Below, one piece after another: positions 1 to 6,562 of a stretch of 34,629 nucleotides of DNA (the first letter of the stretch is position 1; each line of letters starts with the position of its first letter). The DNA lies in assembly GCA_045615705.1 (NCBI GenBank), contig JAZLFH010000006.1, positions 1 to 34,629 of the forward strand. The letters run 5' to 3'. Source of the DNA: JAZLFH01 sp045615705. GTDB taxonomy: Bacteria > Bacillota > Clostridia > UMGS1883. Made by a program: the position numbers and the translations under genes. The notes under the pieces are model-generated. The model did not search any database, was not told the origin of the DNA, and was given only the letters and a program-made list of their open reading frames with translations.

Positions 1-549
1 CAAAGAATAAAGTGCTATTTTTATATCAAAAAGCACCGAATAAACAAAAAACAATACGGCATTCAGCAAAAGATAAACGCTTCCGACACCCTTTATTCTG
101 CCTTTTTTAAGCATATAGAGTGCTAAAATATCCATTCCGCCGGTTGATGCTCCCGCTTGCAGTGAAAGTCCTATCGAAACGCCGACTAAAATTGCTCCAA
201 CGACTATTGAGATAAAAATGTCATCATCGAAAATCGGGTTTTCCATTATCGGTATTACCGACAAAAATACCGATATCATACTTACCGTTACAAGCGTTTT
301 TATAAAAAATGATTTTCCTATGCTTTTATATGCCAAAAACAGGAGCGGGATATTTAACGCATAGTAAAATATCCCTGAAACATCTGTATTTATTCCTGTT
401 ATTTCCCCGAAAAGTGTTCTCAGAACCTGGCAAATTCCAAGCACACCTCCCGAATATATTTTGTACGGGACGATGAACAAATTCATTGAAAGTGCGAATA
501 AGAAGGCGGAAAGCACCGGCAAAATCCAAAAATATATTTTTTTAACCAT
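1..549 (-). CDS. YitT family (DUF161) membrane protein, 3' end outside window
   Basis: An open frame of 183 codons runs from an ATG at 549 to the left edge with no stop, so the C-terminus lies outside the window. The translation is very hydrophobic, beginning MVKKIYFWILPVLSA, with several membrane spans. It contains the family hallmark GASTGGMDILALY around residue 140 and the early motif PYKIYSGGVLGICQ. YitT proteins are polytopic membrane proteins of unknown transport role, about 280-290 aa, usually ending in a soluble DUF2179 domain that would lie off the edge. The start overlaps the tspO stop by 8 bp, which suggests coupled translation; no clear Shine-Dalgarno site is visible. Family assignment is secure, function is not known. 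Confidence 0.88.
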   Translation of the reverse strand, partial: MVKKIYFWILPVLSAFLFALSMNLFIVPYKIYSGGVLGICQVLRTLFGEITGINTDVSGIFYYALNIPLLFLAYKSIGKSFFIKTLVTVSMISVFLSVIPIMENPIFDDDIFISIVVGAILVGVSIGLSLQAGASTGGMDILALYMLKKGRIKGVGSVYLLLNAVLFFVYSVLFDIKIALYSL

Positions 550-1009
550 TTAAAAGATATGTTGCCGTATTCAAATAGGTAGCAAAAACAAGCCACAAAA
601 TATACGGTATTTGAAGAAGTCCCGAAACTTTTGAGATTTTATAAAATCTCAATGTCATTGTTACCACGATATACAAAAGGACTAAAATAAGCATAAGTGC
701 CGGAAAACGGGCTTTAAAATTAAAGTATATTATTGTCCACAAAAAATTTGCCGTAAGTTGAGCGACATAGAGCCAGAGTGCCTCATTTTTTTCTTTTGAA
801 TCGCTTAAAAATACTATTGCGGAACTTATGCCCATAAGCACAAAAAGTATTGTCCAAACTATCGGAAAAACAACAGGCGGAGGTGATAACGGCGGCTGTA
901 TTAATTTCTCATATCCGTTCATCTCTCCCATTGTCAAAAATGCCGAAAAACCTCCCACAAGGAGCGGAATTATAATCGAAACAATATAAGTTATTATTTT
1001 TTTAATCAT
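542..1009 (-). CDS. tspO: TspO/MBR family protein (tryptophan-rich sensory protein)
   Basis: This 155-residue protein has five predicted membrane helices, the usual TspO/translocator-protein architecture and length. Diagnostic stretches are PPLSPPPVVFPIVWTILFVL after the first helix and IPYILWLVFATYLNTA near the C-terminus. Family members bind porphyrins and related tetrapyrroles and have been linked to stress and tetrapyrrole turnover; the role in anaerobes is unclear. It lies 9 bp after the small tail-anchored protein gene and overlaps the YitT gene by 8 bp, so it is likely on the spoIIE-led transcript. Assignment rests on visible motifs; physiological role is not inferable. Confidence 0.93.
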   Translation of the reverse strand: MIKKIITYIVSIIIPLLVGGFSAFLTMGEMNGYEKLIQPPLSPPPVVFPIVWTILFVLMGISSAIVFLSDSKEKNEALWLYVAQLTANFLWTIIYFNFKARFPALMLILVLLYIVVTMTLRFYKISKVSGLLQIPYILWLVFATYLNTATYLLNG

Positions 1010-1018
1010 TTTTTCACC

Positions 1019-1279
1019 TCAAAAACAGTTTTTTATAAATATCAAAAGTGTACAAAGTGCCGTAAAAAACACGATTGCCCAAAGCCATGTATATGTTTTT
1101 TTCTTTTTTTCGCAATCCTCCTTTTCAAAACTTTTAAGATAGTCGCTTACGATTTTTTCCGCTTCAAAGACTACATCGCCTTCCTTATACGGGGTATCTT
1201 TTAAAATAAATATTGCCTTTTCGATATTTCTTGATTTTAAAGAATCAAGTATGACTACTTTTCGTGTTATGTTTTCCAT
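1019..1279 (-). CDS. Small tail-anchored membrane protein, unknown function
   Basis: I do not recognise this 86-residue protein. The first 60 residues are charged and predicted soluble and helical, followed by a Lys-rich patch (CEKKKKTY) and one C-terminal membrane helix at about 66-84 (WLWAIVFFTALCTLLIFI), which suggests a tail-anchored protein facing the cytoplasm. It starts 9 bp after the spoIIE stop and ends 9 bp before tspO, so it is probably translated from the same message. Its start is preceded by a GGAGG-like site (AGGAGGCGTTA on the minus strand). Proximity to spoIIE makes a sporulation role possible but there is no motif to support one. Confidence 0.7.
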   Translation of the reverse strand: MENITRKVVILDSLKSRNIEKAIFILKDTPYKEGDVVFEAEKIVSDYLKSFEKEDCEKKKKTYTWLWAIVFFTALCTLLIFIKNCF

Positions 1280-1288
1280 TAACGCCTC

Positions 1289-3592
1289 CTATGCCCTTTC
1301 CATAAGCACCGCTATTGCTGTCAAATCATCGCATGACGAATCTTTTACATAATTAATTATGCTTTCCGACATATTTGCAGGTCTTATTTGATTTGAGTCT
1401 TTTATAAAGTCTTTCAGTTTACCGTTTCTTTCCACAACTCCATCGGAAACGAAAATCAACATATCGTTTTGTTGAAGTTTCAGGTCAAAGCACTTAATAT
1501 CCGCATCCGGGGTACTTCCTTCCGAAAGAGTAGGCTCGAAAAACTCAAAAGTTTCGTTTTTTGTCTTTAAAAAAGCAGACGCCCCGCCCGATTTATAGAT
1601 TTTTGCGGTTCCGTCCAAAAGGTCTATCACACACAAATCAAGTGCCACCGTATTAACCTCGTAGTCATTTGAAATCAAGGTTGCGTTTAAGACCGAAATT
1701 GTTTCTTCGGGTGAAAATCCCGATTCAAGCAGTGAAAAAAGAGTTTCTATTGCGTTTTTGCTGTGTTTATACGCCGTTTCACCACTGCCCATGGCATCGC
1801 AAAGTGCTATTGCATAGTGATTTTTTGAAATGCTTCTCGCTCCGTAAAAATCTCCGCTTTGGTTTTCTCGCTCTTTTGGTTTCCCGGCTACCGAAGTTAT
1901 CGCCCGATAGTGCGGAACCGGTGTAAAAATAAGAGTGCAAAACTCGTCATTGCATCTTTTTGAGCCGATTCTTTTTAAGTCTCTTTTGCATTCCTGTTTG
2001 AGAATCGGAAGTATTGCCTGGTCGCAACCTGAAAATCCTCCGCAACTTCTTACTTTTACTTCAATTTCTCTCAATTCGTTTTTGTCCCTCAAAACTGCCA
2101 CGCTTTCGGGAATTATTCCTCCTTTTTTCAGTTTTATGAAAAGTGATTCGGACATCGGAACATCATATATTAAATCACGCTCTATTGTTTCTGCGGTTTT
2201 TTCAAGTACTGAATTTATGGCTTTTACGGTTTTTAGTTGTGCCGTGCTTTTTTCTTTCAGTCTTGACAACCACTCCATATCTATACAGTAAATCCTGTGC
2301 ATTCCGCTGAATGCCTCCGCTAATTTCTGCGGTCTGAGGCAGTATGTAGGTGCGTTTTTGGGGTCTGCTTTGCCAAACTTTTGACAATCGGAAAGCATTT
2401 TTTCAATTCTCGCAAGTGTGGTTAATTGCTCCTTTTCCCAGCAATGTTTTTTTAAAGCACACCCCGCACACGCAATCCTTACAGTCCTTGTTATCAGCTT
2501 TCTTTTTTGCTCGTCATCATTCACCTCCTCACCAAAAGAAAGCACCGAATATACTGTGTTTGCCCGTTTTTTTAAAATATTTGATATATACTCTTTTGTC
2601 TTTACAGACACCTTTTTTTCGGGATTTTGTGTCGCAAAACCGCAGATATATCCCACCGTCTTTTTAGGCAACAAAAGAAAAATTGCTCCCGCCAAAAAGA
2701 TGTCAAAAATATTTATTAACACTTCGGTAGAACCGTTTGTGAAAATCGTAATAAGAGAATTTGCCAATATAAATGATGTTACGGAAGATACTTTGCCGAA
2801 TTTTCCGAAATATCCCGACATTAATCCGCAAAACGAATACGCCGTTGCAGAGGTATCTATTCGCCCTGCTCCGAGTCCTGCCAAAACACCCATTATAATT
2901 CCGATGCAAGACCCCGCTGCCGCTCCGTAGCAGTTTGAAAATATCATTACAAAAAGTATCGAAAGTATGTTTGCGATATTAAACTGCCAAATGTTCGGGA
3001 ATTTACTCATTCCTCTTAATATCACGCATACGGTTACCACAAGTGCCACCAGGTCATCGCCCGAAACACTGTGCCTTATGTTGTAATCCAAAAGGTGCGT
3101 GAGAGTTGTGTAAAACGATGCCGTAAGTGCAAGTGCTATTATTGACTCCAACACTAAAACCAAACAGTCGTAAATCAGAATTCCTTTATAAATTCCGCTT
3201 GTACAAACCAAGAAAAATACTCCCGACACAAAAAGACAACTTGCAAGTATCGTGCTTCGCCAAATTGAACTTTTTTGTGCCTTAGGCGGTAGTTTTTCAA
3301 TAATTAATGAAAATGCCGCCATAGCAAAGAGGTATTTCCCGAGTGTTATGGGTTTTGCTCCGCCGATAAACGCTCCCAAGAGTGCTATTGGAATATTTAT
3401 GTAACTAAACTTGTCCGAAAATGATGCAGCAAAAAATGCCGCTCCAAAAGGGCTTGTCCCGAGCATCGGCGGAGACAGTGAGCATAAAAACGCACACACA
3501 GCCTCTATCGTATGCTTGTTTTTAAAAAAATTTACCACCAACTGCCAAAAGGCACTCAGATTTGTTCTTTTTTCAATTTCGAGCTTCGCCAT
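1289..3592 (-). CDS. spoIIE: Stage II sporulation protein E, PP2C-type phosphatase
   Basis: A 767-residue protein; B. subtilis SpoIIE has 827. SpoIIE dephosphorylates the anti-anti-sigma factor SpoIIAA at the asymmetric septum, releasing sigma-F in the forespore, and also interacts with FtsZ. Residues about 45-310 form roughly ten membrane helices. A Cys cluster CAGCALKKHCW follows, as in other SpoIIEs, then a regulatory linker and the C-terminal PP2C domain (about 560-767) with the metal-binding motif CDAMGSG (Asp near residue 599) and FVSDGVVE near the end. I chose the ATG at 3592 because an AGGTGG site lies 4 bases upstream; the ATG five codons earlier (3607) overlaps that site and would precede the predicted transcript start. 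Three downstream genes follow with 9-bp gaps or overlap. Confidence 0.97.
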   Translation of the reverse strand: MAKLEIEKRTNLSAFWQLVVNFFKNKHTIEAVCAFLCSLSPPMLGTSPFGAAFFAASFSDKFSYINIPIALLGAFIGGAKPITLGKYLFAMAAFSLIIEKLPPKAQKSSIWRSTILASCLFVSGVFFLVCTSGIYKGILIYDCLVLVLESIIALALTASFYTTLTHLLDYNIRHSVSGDDLVALVVTVCVILRGMSKFPNIWQFNIANILSILFVMIFSNCYGAAAGSCIGIIMGVLAGLGAGRIDTSATAYSFCGLMSGYFGKFGKVSSVTSFILANSLITIFTNGSTEVLINIFDIFLAGAIFLLLPKKTVGYICGFATQNPEKKVSVKTKEYISNILKKRANTVYSVLSFGEEVNDDEQKRKLITRTVRIACAGCALKKHCWEKEQLTTLARIEKMLSDCQKFGKADPKNAPTYCLRPQKLAEAFSGMHRIYCIDMEWLSRLKEKSTAQLKTVKAINSVLEKTAETIERDLIYDVPMSESLFIKLKKGGIIPESVAVLRDKNELREIEVKVRSCGGFSGCDQAILPILKQECKRDLKRIGSKRCNDEFCTLIFTPVPHYRAITSVAGKPKERENQSGDFYGARSISKNHYAIALCDAMGSGETAYKHSKNAIETLFSLLESGFSPEETISVLNATLISNDYEVNTVALDLCVIDLLDGTAKIYKSGGASAFLKTKNETFEFFEPTLSEGSTPDADIKCFDLKLQQNDMLIFVSDGVVERNGKLKDFIKDSNQIRPANMSESIINYVKDSSCDDLTAIAVLMERA

Positions 3593-3609
3593 AAATCCAC
3601 CTCGCATAC

Positions 3610-3642
3610 ATTGTAGCAGTGTTGATAAGATTTTTTTGTCAA
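3610..3642 (-). promoter_or_regulatory. spoIIE promoter, Spo0A-type with 21-bp spacer
   Basis: On the minus strand TTGACA (3637-3642) and TACAAT (3610-3615) are separated by exactly 21 bp, too long for a normal sigma-A promoter but the spacing known for Spo0A-activated spoIIE/spoIIG promoters in Bacillus. A TTGTCAAA sequence on the plus strand (3636-3643) matches the 0A box TTGTCGAA at 7 of 8 positions and overlaps the -35. A weaker 0A-like ATGTCGTA lies on the minus strand at 3668-3675. The inferred leader is very short (about 11 nt). Confidence 0.8.
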
Positions 3643-3725
3643 ACGGAGGTATTAAAATTAAAAAAGTTTACGACATTTTAATTAAAAAAACGATTTATCT
3701 GTATAAAATACTCAAAAACAACAAA

Positions 3726-3760
3726 AAAACACCTCAAAAGCGTTGCTTTTGAGGTGTTTT
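3726..3760. terminator. Rho-independent terminator of greA
   Basis: A perfect 16-bp inverted repeat (arms 3726-3741 and 3745-3760) with a 3-base loop. On the minus strand it follows the greA stop and is followed by a T-rich run. It separates greA from the spoIIE promoter. Confidence 0.92.
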
Positions 3761-3772
3761 CTTAACAGACTT

Positions 3773-4255
3773 TTATTCTTTTACGATAGAAACGATTTTT
3801 ATCTTCATATCGCCCTTTGGTGCTGAAACGGTAATCGTCTTTCCTATTTTATTTCCGATAAGAGCCGAGCCGACCGGAGATTCATAAGAAATCTTTTTGT
3901 TTTTAAGGTCAACTTCGGACGGTCCGACAATATGAAGTGTATCGGTCTTTTTGCTGTCCATATACTTTACTTCTACTTTTGAGCCGATTGATACTTCATC
4001 CGAAGAAACTGCCGATTCGTCAATTAAAACGGCGTTGTTTATCATATTTTCAAGTTCCAAAATTGTTTGTGCTACCTCGGCTTCTTCGTTCTTTGCCTCG
4101 TCATATTCGCTGTTCTCGGACAAGTCGCCGAATGCTTTTGCCTGTCTGATTTTCTCGGTTACTTCCTTTCGGCGTACTACTTTAAAATATTCAAGTTTTT
4201 CTTTTGCCTCCAAAAGACCCTGTGCAGTGAGGAGAACCTGTTTATCGTTTGCCAT
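3773..4255 (-). CDS. greA: Transcription elongation factor GreA
   Basis: A 160-residue protein of the normal GreA size. The N-terminal coiled-coil hairpin carries the acidic tip motif GDLSENSEYDEAKNEE (around residues 41-56), whose Asp/Glu pair inserts into the RNA polymerase secondary channel and stimulates cleavage of backtracked transcripts. The C-terminal FKBP-like domain is recognisable from SPVGSALIGNKIG. Start is the ATG at 4255 preceded by AAAGGA. It is a single-gene unit with its own consensus promoter and strong terminator. There is no lysS or other usual partner directly next to it. Confidence 0.97.
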   Translation of the reverse strand: MANDKQVLLTAQGLLEAKEKLEYFKVVRRKEVTEKIRQAKAFGDLSENSEYDEAKNEEAEVAQTILELENMINNAVLIDESAVSSDEVSIGSKVEVKYMDSKKTDTLHIVGPSEVDLKNKKISYESPVGSALIGNKIGKTITVSAPKGDMKIKIVSIVKE

Positions 4256-4286
4256 ATCTCATTTTCCTTTCTCCGATTATTCTGTT

Positions 4287-4315
4287 ATTATAATACCGCA
4301 TTTTGTAAAAGTCAA
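4287..4315 (-). promoter_or_regulatory. greA promoter (sigma-A)
   Basis: Minus-strand TTGACT (4310-4315), 17-bp spacer, TATAAT (4287-4292), about 30 bp before the greA start codon. Near-perfect vegetative promoter. Confidence 0.88.
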
Positions 4316-4335
4316 TAAAAACCATCTACATTGTT

Positions 4336-5208
4336 TTAACTTTCGGGCTTTATCTTTTCGGTTATTTTCCCTTGCTCTATCTTTCCGAGTGATATTTGAC
4401 ATTTTCCGTCTTCCTCGGGTGCTATTTTTCCCTCGTCAAATTCTATTATAAGTTCATTGTTTTCGTTTATGAAGAACCCTTCTTCGCCCGTTATTTTTGA
4501 AAACGCCGTTTTTTCATTTGAAACAAACTTGTCCTCGCTCGTGCTGTCATATATGCGATAATTCTTTTGGTTAATTGCGTTTTCGCTGATAAGTATTGTC
4601 TTAACTGTTTCAAAAATGTTCTCTTTGTAGTTCCGCCCTTTGAAAAAAGTTTGCAGGTTAACCGTTTTGCCGCTCTTTTTATCAAGCGTGAAATACTTTT
4701 CTTCCTTCGCGTCTTCCACGGGAATCGCAACAGAAATTTTTATTGAAAAATAATCATCCGTATCTGCCAAAACCTCATAATTTATCAGTATTCCGTGTTT
4801 TTTTAAGACCTTTTCACCCGGCAAAAATCTTTGGAGTTTTTTTAAATCTTTTTTCTTTACATCGCTGTGTTTTTTGTAATAGGCACTTTTTTCCTTCTCA
4901 ATTTCATCATTATACTTTTTGGAAAAAGTTTCGACATATTTGTCAATCTGCCAATTCAGTTCATCCGATGCAAGTCCCAAATGCTCTGCCTCTTCAATAT
5001 TTATATATATCGAACGGTATTTCTCATCTTCATCATACGGTTCTTTTACCATATCATATATAAAATCCCCGACCAGAGGAAGATCTGTCGCTATTTCTCT
5101 TATCGGTTTTATGAAGTTTATCGAAAAAATTATTACGGCAAAAATAATTGCGATAATAATCAAAATATTCCATATACTTTTGGGGCTTATGTTTTTATCT
5201 TTTTGCAA
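4336..5208 (-). CDS. Membrane-anchored RsiV-like (DUF3298) protein
   Basis: About 290 residues with one N-terminal membrane helix (about residues 12-36, ILIIIAIIFAVIIFSINFI) and a large extracytoplasmic part. The C-terminal region reads like a DUF3298/RsiV domain: YFTLDKKSGKTVNLQTFF, then FFINENNELIIEFDEGKIAP and QISLG. In Bacillus, RsiV is an anti-sigma-V protein that senses lysozyme, but no sigma factor gene is adjacent here and the short N-terminus does not look like a sigma-binding domain, so anti-sigma function is not supported. I place the start at TTG 5208, six bases after GAGGTG; a GTG at 5217 overlaps that site. The next upstream gene is 38 bp away and probably co-transcribed. Confidence 0.6.
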   Translation of the reverse strand: MQKDKNISPKSIWNILIIIAIIFAVIIFSINFIKPIREIATDLPLVGDFIYDMVKEPYDEDEKYRSIYINIEEAEHLGLASDELNWQIDKYVETFSKKYNDEIEKEKSAYYKKHSDVKKKDLKKLQRFLPGEKVLKKHGILINYEVLADTDDYFSIKISVAIPVEDAKEEKYFTLDKKSGKTVNLQTFFKGRNYKENIFETVKTILISENAINQKNYRIYDSTSEDKFVSNEKTAFSKITGEEGFFINENNELIIEFDEGKIAPEEDGKCQISLGKIEQGKITEKIKPES

Positions 5209-5246
5209 AGCCTTCACCTCATTTATATTTTACCACATTCTTTTCA

Positions 5247-6038
5247 TCAGTCAATAAAAACTTGCAGTAAATTTTCCGTCTGATTTATGTAGGCTCTGTC
5301 TTGTCTTGAATTAAGGCTTTTTATTTTCGGTGTAAGATTCATTTCTTCAAACAGTATAAGTGCCATGTCAACACCCATCGTTCCGCCCCAGGAATTTATG
5401 AGTTTTTCGCACCGGCTATCTCCGGAAAATGTTATTGTATCGAGTGTAATTGCGTCTTCTTTTAAATCACTTTCCTCTCTTAAATCCATAATAATTCCGT
5501 TTGGTATGTTTTTTTGAGCGTATTTGCTCAGAATAACCGTCAAAGAATTTTCCCCCGCTCTTACCGGTTCGGGTACCTGACGAAAAGCTATTGCAAAATC
5601 TTTGTATATAATTTCACTCTCCTCTTTTTGTATCGGTACCGGCGACACAAGTGTAAAAAGTCGTGAGTAATCTTTTATGGTTGTTATTATTCTTTTGCTT
5701 TCACCAGGTTCCGACAGCAAAAAAACTTCGTCTATCGGATATGTAAGATTGTTTTCTTCAAAAAGTTTTTTTATTACCATTAATAAAAGATCAGGTTTAT
5801 ATTCTTTTAGTCCCTTTGTATAGCGAGTTTTTGAAATATCCGTGCTTTCATACATGGAGGTACTTAAAAGTTTCGTTCCCGTTACCGATTTTAAAAACTT
5901 TTTTCCCTTTTTCAGGCATTTATTGTTACGGTGAGGAAGATACACATCAAAAAAGTTTTCGTTCTCCTCCATTACCGGTTTTTTGCCGAATGAAATCAGT
6001 TTTTGCTCTCGTGCGTGCAGACAACAGATACTCATCAT
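5247..6038 (-). CDS. Hypothetical protein, not recognised
   Basis: A 263-residue soluble protein that I cannot place in a family. It lacks a signal peptide and membrane spans; alternating hydrophobic stretches such as DEVFLLSEPG, NGIIMDLRE and the tail MGVDMALILFEEM suggest an alpha/beta fold. There are two Cys near the N-terminus (MMSICCLH). The start is preceded directly by GGGGTGGT, so either of two adjacent ATGs (6038 or 6035) may be used, the second having the better spacing. The downstream RsiV-like gene lies 38 bp away in the same direction, so the two probably form a small operon. Confidence 0.65.
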   Translation of the reverse strand: MMSICCLHAREQKLISFGKKPVMEENENFFDVYLPHRNNKCLKKGKKFLKSVTGTKLLSTSMYESTDISKTRYTKGLKEYKPDLLLMVIKKLFEENNLTYPIDEVFLLSEPGESKRIITTIKDYSRLFTLVSPVPIQKEESEIIYKDFAIAFRQVPEPVRAGENSLTVILSKYAQKNIPNGIIMDLREESDLKEDAITLDTITFSGDSRCEKLINSWGGTMGVDMALILFEEMNLTPKIKSLNSRQDRAYINQTENLLQVFID

Positions 6039-6090
6039 ACCACCCCGTATATAGATATTTACGAAAGTTTTTAATTATGAAAAAAATGTC

Positions 6091-6119
6091 TTGCAAAACA
6101 AATAATTATGTATTATAAT
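6091..6119 (+). promoter_or_regulatory. tRNA-Pro promoter
   Basis: TTGCAA (6091-6096), 17-bp spacer, consensus TATAAT (6114-6119). The -10 ends 13 bp before the mature tRNA 5' end, as expected for a tRNA gene with a short leader. Confidence 0.82.
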
Positions 6120-6132
6120 CAGTAAGTAATTT

Positions 6133-6208
6133 CGGGGTGTAGCGCAGCTGGTAGCGCGCCTGCTTTGGGAGCAGGATGCCGCAGGTTCGAGTCCTGTCAC
6201 TCCGACCA
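6133..6208 (+). tRNA. tRNA-Pro (anticodon UGG), CCA encoded
   Basis: A 76-nt cloverleaf. The acceptor stem CGGGGTG pairs with CACTCCG (one G-U), the discriminator base is A and the 3' CCA is encoded. The anticodon stem CCTGC/GCAGG encloses the loop TTTGGGA, giving anticodon TGG (UGG) for proline. The T-arm is GCAGG-TTCGAGT-CCTGT. It is followed at once by a terminator, so it is a single-gene unit. I looked for a duplicated 3' end that would mark an integration site and found none in the window. Confidence 0.96.
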
Positions 6209-6210
6209 GA

Positions 6211-6245
6211 AAACGGAGTAAAGGTAAGCTTTGCTCCGTTTTTCT
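6211..6245 (+). terminator. tRNA-Pro terminator
   Basis: A 13-bp stem with one wobble pair (arms 6211-6223 and 6229-6241), 5-base loop GTAAG, then a run of T. It begins three bases after the CCA end. Confidence 0.88.
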
Positions 6246-6511
6246 TTTGCAAGAAAAACATCCCCGCTGTCTTGCTCCTCCTTTTTCGCAAAAAGGTACG
6301 CTCGGCTTACCTGTTCGCTTGTACTATAACAGCACATTACTTGATAAATCCCTAAAATTTTCGGTGCAAATGCCAATGATGACGCTCCAAAAATGATTGT
6401 GCATCGCGAAACATTTGTTTGTCAAACAAGTGTGATTTTTTTTGTTGTTTTGACGGTCAAAAAAGCGGAAATCAGACAGTGTCGGTCTTTATACAGAAAA
6501 TCATTTTAATC
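6246..6511. other. Intergenic region with two palindromes before the secreted phosphatase gene
   Basis: No gene is supported here. It contains an imperfect 23-bp palindrome (arms 6411-6421 and 6423-6433, 10 of 11 positions paired, centre 6422) and a perfect 7-bp-arm palindrome TTTTGACGGTCAAAA (6448-6462). Both lie upstream of the promoter at 6512-6540 and could be operators; there is no regulator gene adjacent. Confidence 0.5.
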
Positions 6512-6540
6512 TTGACAAAGCCGTTGTATTGTGGTACGCT
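6512..6540 (+). promoter_or_regulatory. Promoter of the secreted phosphatase gene
   Basis: TTGACA (6512-6517), 17-bp spacer, TACGCT (6535-6540), about 22 bp before the start codon. The consensus -35 with a weaker -10 is compatible with regulated expression. Confidence 0.7.
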
Positions 6541-6562
6541 AACATCGGGGGAGATGATTTTA

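Noticed and set aside
1669..2930. Plus-strand open frames opposite spoIIE
   Set aside because: They are antisense shadows of a conserved gene and lack ribosome sites and recognisable content.
6039..6090. Sigma-E promoter before the unrecognised protein gene (TCATAAT on the minus strand)
   Set aside because: No acceptable CATACAnT-type -10 lies at 13-15 bp.
6292..6321. Possible degenerate copy of the structured repeat (AAAGGTACGC ... TGTTCGC)
   Set aside because: Only two short blocks match and the arms do not pair as in the other copies, so it may be chance.
6133..6562. tRNA-Pro as an integration site for an island carrying the secreted phosphatase
   Set aside because: No integrase and no duplicated tRNA 3' end was found downstream; the tRNA has its own terminator and the next genes are ordinary.
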